Assembly (NCBI GenBank): GCA_038227995.1
Contig: JBBRPP010000007.1
Coordinates: forward strand, 62,001-126,000
DNA from: WLMZ01 sp038227995
Lineage (GTDB): Bacteria > Actinomycetota > Acidimicrobiia > Acidimicrobiales > Ilumatobacteraceae
Direction of reading: 5' to 3'
DNA length: 64,000 bases
Part shown: piece after piece, positions 44,164 to 53,518 of the stretch
Layout: each line of letters starts with the position of its first letter
How positions within the stretch are numbered: position 1 is the first letter of the stretch
Notes under the pieces: model-generated
Told to the model about the DNA's origin: nothing
Databases searched by the model: none
What the model saw: only the letters and a program-made list of their open reading frames with translations
Made by a program: the position numbers and the translations under genes

Positions 44164-45336
44164 TTACCGCATACGGCGCATGTGCACGCTCTGAACGAGC
44201 CCGAACATCAGGAAGTATGTGAGCGTGCCGGAGCCGCCGTAGGAGATGAATGGCAGCGGAAGTCCGGTGATCGGCGTGAGCCCGAGGGTCATCGCGATGT
44301 TCTGGAACATTTGCCACAGGGTCATCGTGAAGACGCCGGCACAGATGTACGTGCCCAAGAGGTCGCGTGACAGGTGGGCGATTCGCCAGATCCGGAAGAG
44401 CGCGATCCCGAACAAGCCGATCAGCACCGCGCAACCGATGAGACCGAACTGTTCGCCGATCGCGCTGAACGGGAAGTCAGCCCACTGCACCGGGATGTCG
44501 CCCTTGGTGTTGGTGATCTTGCCCTGCAGCCATCCGGCACCCGTGAGACCACCGATCGCGGTGGCCCGCAAGGCGTTGCGGCCTTGGAAGATGTAGGTCT
44601 GCAGCTTGGGATCCTTGGAGTTCGGGTTGAGCCACGCCGTGATTCGCACCGTCTGGTACGACTTGACGAGACCGCTGAGCAGCGCTGCGCCAACCGTGCT
44701 CAGTGCCAACAACGTGATCATCGCGATGTATTTGGCCTTGGCTCCGGCAACCAACAGCAGTCCCATCATGAGCGCGACGTACACCGATGATGACCCGAGG
44801 TCGGGCTGCAGGATGATCAAGACCGTGGGGATGCCGCCCAGCCACAGCGCGCCGACGAAGCGCTCGTAGTTGACGTTGTCGCTGCCGTCCTCGCTCAGGA
44901 ACGCGGCGAGCGCCACCAACACGGTCACCTTTCCGAACTCGGCCGGCTGCAGGTTGATCGGCCCGATGTTGAAGCTCAACACGGCGCCGTTGTTGGCGCG
45001 GGCGATGAGGAAGACGAGGATCAGCGACGCGATGGTGAGTGCGTAGAGGAACCGGACGCGCTCGCGTAGCCAGCCGTAGTCGACGGCCATGACGATCATC
45101 ATCGCAACTGCGGCCACGATGATGAACACCACCTGGCGGGTCACGAAGAAATAGCCGTACGGCCCGTTCACGCCCTTGGTCCGCGAGGCCGAGTACACGG
45201 TGAAACACCCGATCACGACCAGGGTCGCGTGGGTCAGCATCAGGATCCAGTCGATGTTGCGACTGGGCGCGCCAGGGCTCGAACGCACGTTGCCCAGCCC
45301 GGAATCGGGCCGGCGATTGAGCACCGAGAACGCCAC
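44164..45336 (-). CDS. rodA: Peptidoglycan glycosyltransferase RodA (SEDS family)
   Basis: A 390-residue polytopic membrane protein with about ten helices. SEDS motifs are visible: LQPAEFGKV, LILLQPDLGSSSV-like (LIILQPDLGSS) and PITGLPLPFISYGGSG. RodA polymerises glycan strands for lateral wall growth together with its PBP2 partner, encoded right upstream. GTG at 45336 is the start. The cluster mreB-mreC-mreD-mrdA-rodA implies a rod-shaped cell that elongates through MreB-guided wall growth. Confidence 0.94.
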   Translation of the reverse strand: MAFSVLNRRPDSGLGNVRSSPGAPSRNIDWILMLTHATLVVIGCFTVYSASRTKGVNGPYGYFFVTRQVVFIIVAAVAMMIVMAVDYGWLRERVRFLYALTIASLILVFLIARANNGAVLSFNIGPINLQPAEFGKVTVLVALAAFLSEDGSDNVNYERFVGALWLGGIPTVLIILQPDLGSSSVYVALMMGLLLVAGAKAKYIAMITLLALSTVGAALLSGLVKSYQTVRITAWLNPNSKDPKLQTYIFQGRNALRATAIGGLTGAGWLQGKITNTKGDIPVQWADFPFSAIGEQFGLIGCAVLIGLFGIALFRIWRIAHLSRDLLGTYICAGVFTMTLWQMFQNIAMTLGLTPITGLPLPFISYGGSGTLTYFLMFGLVQSVHMRRMR

Positions 45337-45349
45337 TGTTCAGATCCTG

Positions 45350-47599
45350 TCAGTCGCGGATGGTCGCGTACGGGTTGATGAGACACCCGGTGTTGGCAGG
45401 GTCGGCGGGCAGCACATTGCTCGGCGCCGCGTAGATCGAGGTCTGATCGAGAGGGTCAGCGATGTTCACGTCGGCCATCGTGACCTTGCCCCCGAGCGCC
45501 TCGAACATACATTTCACGACCGGCGCCGCAGCTTGGGCTCCGTATCCGGACTTCTCGAGATAGGCGACCACGACCACCTTGGTGTCGGGTTGGTCGGTGG
45601 CGACGCTGAAACCAGCGAAGACCGACGAGTCGTTCCATGGCTTGCTCTGTGATCCCTGTGCAGTACCGGTCTTTCCGGCGAGCGGAAGGGTGTCGTTCGG
45701 ATAATCATGGAAGAGCTGCTGCCCGGTGGTCGTGTGGTAAAAGCTGTCGGGGAAGTAGACCCCGGGTCCGGTGATCACGCGTTCCAGGCCGGCGAGGATC
45801 GGCAAGCTCGTGGTGCCGGGCATGTCGATCTGCTTCACCGTCTCAGGGGCATCGAACGACTGCAGCACCGTGGCCTTGCCCTCGCTGAAGTCGCCGTAAC
45901 CCGGGTAGCCGTCCGGAACGCCGCCCTGATAGATCGCCTTGATCAAGTGCGGCCGGTTGAGGAATCCGCCGTTGGCGAGCGTGGCGTAGGCGTTCGCCAA
46001 CTGGAGCGGCGACGCGGCCAGCAGGCCCTGTCCGATCGCAAGCTGGACGTTGTCACCCTCGAGGTAGTTCGGTGACTCGCCTTTGCCGAGCACCTTGGCC
46101 GTGATGAGTTGCTGTTTCAGCTCGGCGCTTGGTATTCGGCCGCTGAACTCGAACGGCAGATCGATCCCCGACTTCGAACCGAACCCGAAATTGCGCAACT
46201 CGTTGCCGAGCAGGTCGTGCTCTTTCAGATACGTCAGCTCGCCGATCCGGTAGAAGTACGCGTCACTCGACACGGCCAGCGCGTCCTGCAGTTTGAGCGG
46301 ACCGTAGACGGCCGGTCGACCAGTGCCCGACGCCAGCGCGTTGAAGTACTCACAACGAACGCCCTGGTTGCATTTGTCCTTGTCGATCGCGAGCACGAAA
46401 CTTCCGTTGTCCTGGAACGTGGCCTCCGGGTCGATCAAACCGGACTGGATGGCCGAGTAGGCCACGAATGGCTTGAACGTCGACCCAAGGTTGTATTGAC
46501 CCTGGATCGCGCGGTTGACGAGGATCGACTTGTCCGCCCGGTTCGGGTCGTTCTTGTCCGGCACCGGGAAGAGTTGTTGGAACTTGCTCTTGTTGAGACC
46601 GACCGTGAACCACCGGTTGTCGAACGTCGGATAGCTCGCCATCGCGACGATCTGGCCGGTGTCCTGGTTCTCCATCACCACTGATCCAGCGGGTGCTGGG
46701 AAAGGGAGGTACTCGGTGCCGTCCTTGTCGTAGAACCACGTCTCCGGCTCGACGAACTTGTACGTGCCGTCCTTCAATTTGGGGTTCTTGGCCATCAGCG
46801 TCGGATCATCGGTCTGACGTCGGGCCCGCAGTTCGGTCTCGAGGACGCGCTCGGCGTACTGCTGCACCTTGAGATCGATGGTGAGCTTGATGTCCTTGCC
46901 CGGCACGGGATCGACGCGGCTGATCTCGCGGACGACCCGGTTGGCGCTGTCGACCTGATACACGACCTTGCCCATCGTCCCGTGCAGGTAGGCCTCCATG
47001 CTCTTCTCCACGCCGAACTGCCCAACGGTCTCATTGCTGAGGTACCCGGCAGCCTTGAACTCGGCCTCCTGGCTCTTGAGGATCAGGCCCATGTAGCCGA
47101 TCACATGGCTGGCGAGCGGCGCGTACGGGTACACACGAGCCCAGTCCTCTTCGCCGCGCACGCCGGGGAAGTCCTCGCTGCGGCTCTCGATCTGCAACAC
47201 GGTGTCTTCGGAGACGTCTTCGGCGATCGGCAACGGCAGGAACTGGCTGTATTGCCCGTCTTTCCAGCGGGCCTCCATCGTCTGCACGGGCACTTTGACG
47301 ATGCCGGACAGGCGCGTGAACAGAATCGTGCGGTTCGACAGGCGGCGGATGACCGCGCGGTCGACCGTGATGGTGAGCACGCGGCGGTTGCTCGCCAACG
47401 TGCGCCCCTGCGAATCGAAGATCCGGCCCCGTTCGGGAACGAGCAACTGGGTGCGGATCGAGCCGTTGTTCACCTGCTCCTGGATGGCGGTGCTCTGCAC
47501 CGTCTGCAGGAACCAGAGTCGGGCGCCGATCGCGCCGACGAGGATCACGGCGACCAGCGCGAGCGCGCCGAGTCGCGCAGCCCGTTTGTCAACTGCCAT
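45350..47599 (-). CDS. mrdA: Penicillin-binding protein 2 (class B transpeptidase)
   Basis: A 749-residue class B PBP with one N-terminal transmembrane helix (about 12-32), a pedestal domain, and a transpeptidase domain. The active-site Ser is in GSTFKPF near 372, the second motif is SSD (SSDAYFY) near 440, and the third is KTGT in GKTGTAQG near 641. It crosslinks peptidoglycan during elongation, in complex with RodA. It is somewhat longer than the usual 600-700 residues because of loops around PETWFYDKDG and KDKCNQG. Confidence 0.94.
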   Translation of the reverse strand: MAVDKRAARLGALALVAVILVGAIGARLWFLQTVQSTAIQEQVNNGSIRTQLLVPERGRIFDSQGRTLASNRRVLTITVDRAVIRRLSNRTILFTRLSGIVKVPVQTMEARWKDGQYSQFLPLPIAEDVSEDTVLQIESRSEDFPGVRGEEDWARVYPYAPLASHVIGYMGLILKSQEAEFKAAGYLSNETVGQFGVEKSMEAYLHGTMGKVVYQVDSANRVVREISRVDPVPGKDIKLTIDLKVQQYAERVLETELRARRQTDDPTLMAKNPKLKDGTYKFVEPETWFYDKDGTEYLPFPAPAGSVVMENQDTGQIVAMASYPTFDNRWFTVGLNKSKFQQLFPVPDKNDPNRADKSILVNRAIQGQYNLGSTFKPFVAYSAIQSGLIDPEATFQDNGSFVLAIDKDKCNQGVRCEYFNALASGTGRPAVYGPLKLQDALAVSSDAYFYRIGELTYLKEHDLLGNELRNFGFGSKSGIDLPFEFSGRIPSAELKQQLITAKVLGKGESPNYLEGDNVQLAIGQGLLAASPLQLANAYATLANGGFLNRPHLIKAIYQGGVPDGYPGYGDFSEGKATVLQSFDAPETVKQIDMPGTTSLPILAGLERVITGPGVYFPDSFYHTTTGQQLFHDYPNDTLPLAGKTGTAQGSQSKPWNDSSVFAGFSVATDQPDTKVVVVAYLEKSGYGAQAAAPVVKCMFEALGGKVTMADVNIADPLDQTSIYAAPSNVLPADPANTGCLINPYATIRD

Positions 47600-47677
47600 G
47601 GCACCATTGTGCTTTCTGCGCAGGGCCGTGTGGGCGCGGCCCGCAAGAAAGGCCGGCCACGGCCTGGGTCTGCGTCC

Positions 47678-48199
47678 TCACGGCCGGGCCTTCCACGTCT
47701 TGCGCCGGATCGCGAGGCACCACCGACTCAGCGGAATGAACGCGAACGACGCCGCCGCGCTCGACACCGCGATCACGGGCAGGATCCTCGACAGCCGCTG
47801 TCCTTGCCACCCTGCGTCGCTCACGAACACCTGCACGACCGGAATCGTGAACTCCCCCACCGCGCCGCCGAGGGCGACGAACAACATCGACAACCACCAA
47901 TGCGGGTCGACCGCGATTGCGTTCACCATGCCGGCCGTGAAGCCCGCCAGTCCATACGCAAGAGCGTGCTGTCCGACCGGAAAGCCGGTGCCGAGATCGA
48001 ACATCACACCCATTACGAACCCCATCCACGCGCCACGCTCGGCTCCGCCGGGAACGCCGCCCGCAGCACAGAGCGCGAGCACGATCTGAATCGACACACC
48101 AAAGGGACGAACGTCCTCGAAGGCAGTCCGCTGCAGCGCGATGAAGGTCAGCCCGATCGGAATGATCCGAAGTATCGGGCGGCGAAGGAATCGCTCCAT
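47678..48199 (-). CDS. mreD: Rod shape-determining protein MreD
   Basis: A 173-residue membrane protein with five to six predicted helices and few charged residues, as in MreD. LTFIALQRTAF and GAWMGFVMGVMFDLGTGFPVGQHAL are typical. It is part of the elongasome with MreC. It follows mreC by 3 bp and precedes mrdA by 78 bp. Confidence 0.85.
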   Translation of the reverse strand: MERFLRRPILRIIPIGLTFIALQRTAFEDVRPFGVSIQIVLALCAAGGVPGGAERGAWMGFVMGVMFDLGTGFPVGQHALAYGLAGFTAGMVNAIAVDPHWWLSMLFVALGGAVGEFTIPVVQVFVSDAGWQGQRLSRILPVIAVSSAAASFAFIPLSRWCLAIRRKTWKARP

Positions 48200-48202
48200 T
48201 GG

Positions 48203-49318
48203 TCAACCGCCGGATCGGGTCGGCGGGACCTGCCCGTACTGGACGACCTGCACCAGGTTGAGGTGGTTCAGGTCAGCGGCCAATTTGATCTCCAGCAGTG
48301 GGCCCTCGGCGCTGGATCGGTTGACGATGTTGGTGACCTCGCCGATGATGATGTCGGGTGGAGCGAGGCTGTCGGAACCGCCAGTGGTACTCACGACCGC
48401 ACCGACGTCGATCGAACCGAAGACGGGGTTGTCGCTGACGAACCGCATCGCCGGCAGCTTGCCGACGCCGCGCCCCTCGCAGCCTCCGGTCTCGCGCGGC
48501 ACCAACGGTGGAAGCGTCGTGGTGGTCGGCTCGACGGTGGTCGTGGTCTCGCCCGGCACCGTCGATTGGATCGTGCCGCCGACAACGGTCGTCGAGGTCG
48601 TCGACTCGCTGCCGAGCGGATCACTACCCGGCGTCGCATTGATGTCGGTGGTTGTCGGGGCAGGCGCCGATGTGGTCGTGGAGCTCAACTCTGCGGGCGT
48701 GAAGCCGCTCGGGGTCGTGTCGACGGTGGTCGTACTGCTGGCGCTCGGGTCAGCAGCGAGGCTGTTCACGCCCGACACCTTGCACTCGATCGCGTATTCG
48801 GCGTCGGTGATCAGACGGACGATGCTGCGATCCGAATACACCGTCGTGATCTTGCCGACGAGCCCGGCGAAGTTGACCACCGGCATGCCCACGGTGATGC
48901 CGTTGCGACTGCCACGGTCGATCTCCACCGTCTGGCTGAAGTTGCCGGGAGCACCGCCGACCACGCGGGCTGTGACGGTCGGGTACTTCACGGTCAGCTT
49001 GTTGAGCGCAAGCAGGTCTTGATAGTCGCCGTAGATCGCTCGCGCGCCGAGTTGGTCACCGCGCTGGCGGGCGATCTCGTCGCGCAGTGCCTCGTTGTCC
49101 TTCTCCAGCCGCTGGTAGTCGGTGGCGCCGTGCCATGCGTTCTTGATCGGGGTGACGATGACGTCGCCAGCGGTCTCGAACGGCGTGAGGACCCGCGAGA
49201 ACAGCGAGCGAACCCGATCGATGACAGGGTTGCCTCGAAGGTCGAGCGTGAGGAGCAGGACCGACGACAGAACGAGCAGAAGGATCGCGCGACGACGGTT
49301 GACGGAATAGACGGGCAC
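48203..49318 (-). CDS. mreC: Rod shape-determining protein MreC with Ser/Thr/Pro insertion
   Basis: About 371 residues. An N-terminal helix (AILLLVLSSVLLLTLDLRG) anchors an extracytoplasmic coiled coil (DYQRLEKDNEALRDEIARQRG) and the MreC double beta-barrel (VEIDRGSRNGITVGMPVVN, later IIIGEVTNIVNRSS). Between the barrels, at about residues 185-275, a low-complexity Thr/Ser/Pro stretch interrupts the fold. The GTG at 49318 is the best start, 22 bp after mreB; longer upstream starts run into mreB. MreC organises the PBP2-RodA complex. Confidence 0.9.
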   Translation of the reverse strand: MPVYSVNRRRAILLLVLSSVLLLTLDLRGNPVIDRVRSLFSRVLTPFETAGDVIVTPIKNAWHGATDYQRLEKDNEALRDEIARQRGDQLGARAIYGDYQDLLALNKLTVKYPTVTARVVGGAPGNFSQTVEIDRGSRNGITVGMPVVNFAGLVGKITTVYSDRSIVRLITDAEYAIECKVSGVNSLAADPSASSTTTVDTTPSGFTPAELSSTTTSAPAPTTTDINATPGSDPLGSESTTSTTVVGGTIQSTVPGETTTTVEPTTTTLPPLVPRETGGCEGRGVGKLPAMRFVSDNPVFGSIDVGAVVSTTGGSDSLAPPDIIIGEVTNIVNRSSAEGPLLEIKLAADLNHLNLVQVVQYGQVPPTRSGG

Positions 49319-49340
49319 AGTGCTGAGAACAGGGAGGCGA

Positions 49341-50375
49341 CTAGTCGTCGCCTCCCTGGGAGAGCAGTCCGCGCATGGCATCGATGTTCTCGAGCGCCCG
49401 CCCGGACCCGATGACGACGCTGTACAGCGGCTCGGCAGCAATGTGGATGGGCATGCCCGTCTCATGACTGAGACGTTGGTCGAGCCCGGCGAGCAGAGCG
49501 CCACCACCCGTGATGGTGATGCCCTGCTGCATGATGTCGGCCGCCAGTTCCGGCGGTGTCTTGTCGAGGGTTGTCTTCACCGCGTCGACGATGGCGGCGA
49601 CGGGCTCGGAGATCGCTTCACGAATCTGCTCGGTCGTCACCTCGAGCGTGCGTGGCAGGCCGCTGATGAGATCCCGGCCGCGGATGTCGGCGGTCAACTC
49701 TTCGTCGAGCGGCCACGCCGAACCCATGTGCAACTTGATCTCCTCGGCGGTGCGCTCGCCGACGGCCAGCGAGAACTCCTTCTTGAGGAACTGCAGGATC
49801 GCGTCGTCGAGTTCGTCACCGGCGACGCGAACCGACTGGGCGGTCACGATGCCACCGAGTGAGATCACGGCGACTTCGGTGGTGCCACCACCGATGTCGA
49901 CGATCATGTTGCCACTGGGTTCGTGCACCGGAAGATCGGCGCCGATGGCCGCAGCCATCGGCTCTTCGATGATGTGGACGGGCTTGCGCGCTCCCGCGAA
50001 TTCAGCTGCATCCTGCACCGCGCGTTGCTCGACACCGGTGATGCCGGACGGCACGCAGATCACCATCCGCGGCTTGCTCCACTTGCTTGCGTGGACCTTC
50101 TGGATGAAGTATCGGAGCATCTTCTCGCACACGTCGAAGTCGGCGATGACACCGTCTTTGAGCGGGCGGACGACCTTGATGTGGCCGGGGGTGCGACCCA
50201 TCATCCGCTTCGCTTCGAGGCCGACCGCGACGGGGCGGCCGTCGTTGACGTTGAGCGCGACGACAGACGGTTCGTTCAGCACAATTCCCTGGCCGCGCGC
50301 ATAGATCAGCGTGTTTGCGGTACCAAGGTCAATGGCGAGATCTCGCCCGAGGGCGAGAGGATTGTTGCGTGCCAT
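49341..50375 (-). CDS. mreB: Rod shape-determining protein MreB (bacterial actin)
   Basis: A 344-residue actin homologue. AIDLGTANTLIYARG is the phosphate-1 motif, MIVDIGGGTTEVAVISLGG the phosphate-2 motif, and TGGGALLAGLDQRL the adenosine motif. It forms membrane-bound filaments that guide lateral wall synthesis. It opens the mreBCD-mrdA-rodA operon, 60 bp after ndk, and is probably co-transcribed with its neighbours. Confidence 0.97.
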   Translation of the reverse strand: MARNNPLALGRDLAIDLGTANTLIYARGQGIVLNEPSVVALNVNDGRPVAVGLEAKRMMGRTPGHIKVVRPLKDGVIADFDVCEKMLRYFIQKVHASKWSKPRMVICVPSGITGVEQRAVQDAAEFAGARKPVHIIEEPMAAAIGADLPVHEPSGNMIVDIGGGTTEVAVISLGGIVTAQSVRVAGDELDDAILQFLKKEFSLAVGERTAEEIKLHMGSAWPLDEELTADIRGRDLISGLPRTLEVTTEQIREAISEPVAAIVDAVKTTLDKTPPELAADIMQQGITITGGGALLAGLDQRLSHETGMPIHIAAEPLYSVVIGSGRALENIDAMRGLLSQGGDD

Positions 50376-50435
50376 ACATGGCCCTTCCGAAGCGGCTGAG
50401 GCGACTTGCCGCCATAGTAGCCGGTCCGCAGTTTG

Positions 50436-50846
50436 TTACAGATTCGGGAAGAAAATGCCGATTTCGCGGGTGGCGGACTCGAGTGAATCGCTGCCGTGGA
50501 CGAGATTTTCGGTGAAGAGGATGCCCAGATCGCCGCGGATCGTGCCGGGGTTGGCCTTGCGTGGGTTGGTCGCGCCGACCAGGCCGCGCACGACTTCCCA
50601 CGTGTCTTCGGGACCTTCGACGACCATCGCAACGACGGGTCCACGCGACATGAACTCGACCAGGTCGGCGTAGAAGCCCTTGCCCTGGTGCTCTTCGTAG
50701 TGGCGGGCGAGGATGTCCTGGTCGAGCAGGCGCAGTTCCATCGCGGCGATGGTGAGGTTCTTCGCTTCGAAGCGGCCGACGATTTCGCCGATCAAGCCGC
50801 GTTCGACGGCGTCCGGCTTCAAGAGGACAAGGGTGCGATCAGACAT
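50436..50846 (-). CDS. ndk: Nucleoside diphosphate kinase
   Basis: A 136-residue enzyme that moves the gamma-phosphate between nucleoside triphosphates and diphosphates. TLVLLKPDAVERGLIGEI is the typical start, and the catalytic His117 sits in the family signature NLVHGSDS. The ATG at 50846 starts six residues before the first strand. It lies between folC and mreB. Confidence 0.97.
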   Translation of the reverse strand: MSDRTLVLLKPDAVERGLIGEIVGRFEAKNLTIAAMELRLLDQDILARHYEEHQGKGFYADLVEFMSRGPVVAMVVEGPEDTWEVVRGLVGATNPRKANPGTIRGDLGILFTENLVHGSDSLESATREIGIFFPNL

Positions 50847-50896
50847 AGGCCCCAAGGCTAAGGGAGCGCCAGGCCAACCACTCCGTGACGCGCGAC

Positions 50897-52195
50897 TTAC
50901 GCCATCCGGCGTGCGAGCATGAACGGCCGAGCCTCGGCGACGACGTACAGCGATCCGGTGATGACGATCGCGTCGTCGACGCCTGCATTGTTGAACGCCC
51001 GCTCGCAAGCCGACGTCACGGAGGGGATCTCGGTGACGTCATCGCAGCCGAGTGCCGCCGCTGCTGCCGCGAGAGCGGCCGCGGGCAGGCCACGCGGTGA
51101 TGGTGCTGTGCAGCAGTACACCGTGTCGTACTCGTCGGCACGAAGTGCGCTGAGCATCTGGTTCGGATCGCGGTTGCTGAGGCAGCCGACCACCAAGGTC
51201 CGGCGGCCCTCAGGATGAAAGTCCTCGAAGAAGGTCTGCGCGCACGTGTCGGCACCGGCTGGGTTGTGCGCACCATCGATGATCACGAGTGGCAGATGGT
51301 TGACGACCTCGAACCGACCCGGCATTCGCACTTCGGCGAAGCCCTCGATCACGATCTCCTCGGGGACAGGCGAAGCGAAGAACGCTTCCACCGCCGTCAG
51401 CGCCGCCGCGGCGTTGTCACCCTGGTGACGACCGTGAAGCGGAAGGAAGACCTCGGTGTAGACCGTCGTCGGTGTGCGGATGTCGAGCACGCGTCCGCCG
51501 ACCGCGAGGTTGTTCTCGACGCAATCGAAATCGTCACCGCGCTGCAGCACGACCGCGCTCGCTTCGGAACGGAAGATCTCCACCAGGTCGGGATCGGTCT
51601 CGCCGAGCACCACTGCGCTGCCGGGCTTGATGATGCCCGCCTTCTCTCGGGCGATGTCGGCCAGCGTCGGCCCGGCGAATTCGGTGTGATCCTGGGCGAC
51701 ATTGGTGATGACGGCCACTTGCGCATCGACGACGTTGGTCGCGTCCCACCGTCCGAGCAGCCCGACCTCGACGACCGCGACGTCGATCGCGAGGTCGCTG
51801 AACCACCGCAACGCGGTCGCGGTCACGGCCTCGAAGCTGTTCGGCAGAACACCGGCGAGGACTTCGAGGTCGGCGATCGCGCCGACCTGCTCGGCGAACT
51901 CCTCGTTGCTGATCGGCTCGCAGTTGTAGGCCATTCGCTCGTTGATCGCAGCCAGGTGCGGACTGGAATACGTCCCGACAGTGAGACCGTGCGCCATCAG
52001 CAGACGCGTGATCATCTGCGATGTCGAGCCCTTCCCATTCGTGCCCGTGACATGGATGACCGGGTACGTGCTCTGTGGATCACCGATGAACGACAGCAGC
52101 CGCTCGATCGTCTGCAGCGATGGTGCGGTGATCTCACCGGTCTTCTCGTACAGAGCGCGACTGTCGAGGTACACCAGCGCCTCGGTGTAGTTCAT
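50897..52195 (-). CDS. folC: Bifunctional folylpolyglutamate synthase/dihydrofolate synthase
   Basis: A 432-residue Mur-ligase-like enzyme that adds glutamate to dihydropteroate and folates. The P-loop GTNGKGS is at 51-57, the Mur-ligase central region includes VVEVGLLGRWDATNVVDA and TNVAQDHTEFAG, and the C-terminal domain has VIIDGAHNPAGA. The ATG at 52195 fits the family start (MNYTEALVYLDS). It is 19 bp behind clpX. Confidence 0.94.
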   Translation of the reverse strand: MNYTEALVYLDSRALYEKTGEITAPSLQTIERLLSFIGDPQSTYPVIHVTGTNGKGSTSQMITRLLMAHGLTVGTYSSPHLAAINERMAYNCEPISNEEFAEQVGAIADLEVLAGVLPNSFEAVTATALRWFSDLAIDVAVVEVGLLGRWDATNVVDAQVAVITNVAQDHTEFAGPTLADIAREKAGIIKPGSAVVLGETDPDLVEIFRSEASAVVLQRGDDFDCVENNLAVGGRVLDIRTPTTVYTEVFLPLHGRHQGDNAAAALTAVEAFFASPVPEEIVIEGFAEVRMPGRFEVVNHLPLVIIDGAHNPAGADTCAQTFFEDFHPEGRRTLVVGCLSNRDPNQMLSALRADEYDTVYCCTAPSPRGLPAAALAAAAAALGCDDVTEIPSVTSACERAFNNAGVDDAIVITGSLYVVAEARPFMLARRMA

Positions 52196-52214
52196 CGTCG
52201 GAGGGCAGACACCG

Positions 52215-53498
52215 TCAGCTGGCCGCGCGCCGTGGGCGCGTGGCGCGCACCGGCTCGCGAGGCACCAAGGTCGGGTTGACCTTCTCCTTGACGGTCTGTT
52301 CGTCGATGGTCACCCGGCCGACATCGCTGCGCCCCGGCAGTTCGTACATCGTGTTCAGCAGAACCTCTTCGATGATCGAACGCAAGCCGCGAGCACCGGT
52401 GCCGCGCAACAGCGCTTGGTCGGCGATCGCGGTCAGCGCGCCGGGCGTGAAGTCGAGCTCGACGTCTTCGAATTCGAACACCTTGCGATATTGCTTCACC
52501 AGCGCGTTCTTGGGCTCGGTGAGGATCTTCACCAGTGCCTCGTGATCGAGGCTCTGGACCGCGCCGACCATCGGCAGTCGACCGATGAACTCGGGGATCA
52601 TGCCGAACTTGAGCAGGTCCTCGGGCAGCACCTGTGCGAACAGCACGCCGACATCCTTGTCCTGCTTGCTGCGGACCGTGCTGTTGAAGCCCATGCCCTT
52701 GTGCCCGATGCGGTGCTCGATGATGGATTCGAGACCGGAGAAAGCGCCACCACAGATGAACAACACATTGGTCGTGTCGATCTGGATGAACTCCTGATGT
52801 GGGTGCTTGCGGCCGCCCTGCGGGGGAACCGACGCAACCGTGCCTTCGAGAATCTTGAGCAGTGCCTGCTGCACACCTTCGCCGCTGACGTCGCGGGTGA
52901 TCGACGGATTCTCGCTCTTGCGGGCGATCTTGTCGATCTCGTCGATGTAGATGATGCCGGTCTCGGCCTTCTTCACATCGAAGTCGGCAGCCTGGATCAG
53001 CTTGAGAAGAATGTTCTCGACGTCTTCGCCGACGTAGCCGGCCTCGGTCAACGCCGTTGCATCGGCGACGGCGAAGGGCACGTTGAGCATCCGCGCCAGC
53101 GTCTGGGCGAGGTGCGTCTTCCCGCACCCGGTGGGACCGAGCAGCAAGATGTTGCTCTTGGCCAGCTCGACGTCGTCGCGGCGGCCGACACCAGCAGCCT
53201 GCTGGTGCTGGATGCGCCGGTAGTGGTTGTACACCGAGACCGACAGGATCTTCTTCGCGTCTTCCTGGCCGACCACGTATTCGTCGAGGAAGCCACGGAT
53301 CTCGCGCGGTGTCGGCAGGTCCTCGAAACGCAGCTCGCTGGTCTCGGTGAGGTCCTCTTCGATGATCTCGTTGCAGAGGTCGATGCACTCGTCGCAGATG
53401 TAGACCCCAGGGCCGGCAATCAGCTTCTTGACCTGCTTCTGCGACTTGCCGCAGAACGAGCATTTGAGCAGCTCGCCGGTGTCACCAAACTTCGCCAC
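52215..53498 (-). CDS. clpX: ATP-dependent Clp protease ATP-binding subunit ClpX
   Basis: A 427-residue AAA+ unfoldase. The zinc-binding domain uses Cys13, Cys16, Cys35 and Cys38 (KCSFCGK, YICDECID). Walker A is GPTGCGKTH near 121-129, Walker B is GIIYIDEIDKI, and the ClpP-binding IGF-type loop corresponds to FIGRLPMV/IGHKGMGF. It delivers substrates to ClpP, encoded 20 bp upstream. GTG at 53498 is the start. Confidence 0.97.
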   Translation of the reverse strand: MAKFGDTGELLKCSFCGKSQKQVKKLIAGPGVYICDECIDLCNEIIEEDLTETSELRFEDLPTPREIRGFLDEYVVGQEDAKKILSVSVYNHYRRIQHQQAAGVGRRDDVELAKSNILLLGPTGCGKTHLAQTLARMLNVPFAVADATALTEAGYVGEDVENILLKLIQAADFDVKKAETGIIYIDEIDKIARKSENPSITRDVSGEGVQQALLKILEGTVASVPPQGGRKHPHQEFIQIDTTNVLFICGGAFSGLESIIEHRIGHKGMGFNSTVRSKQDKDVGVLFAQVLPEDLLKFGMIPEFIGRLPMVGAVQSLDHEALVKILTEPKNALVKQYRKVFEFEDVELDFTPGALTAIADQALLRGTGARGLRSIIEEVLLNTMYELPGRSDVGRVTIDEQTVKEKVNPTLVPREPVRATRPRRAAS

Positions 53499-53518
53499 GT
53501 TTCCCCCTGTTGGTTCGG

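Noticed and set aside
46982..49414. An 810-codon open frame opposite the PBP2/mreD/mreC genes
   Set aside because: It is antisense to three clear cell-shape genes, is very rich in Arg, Gly and His, and has no domain. High GC content creates such frames.
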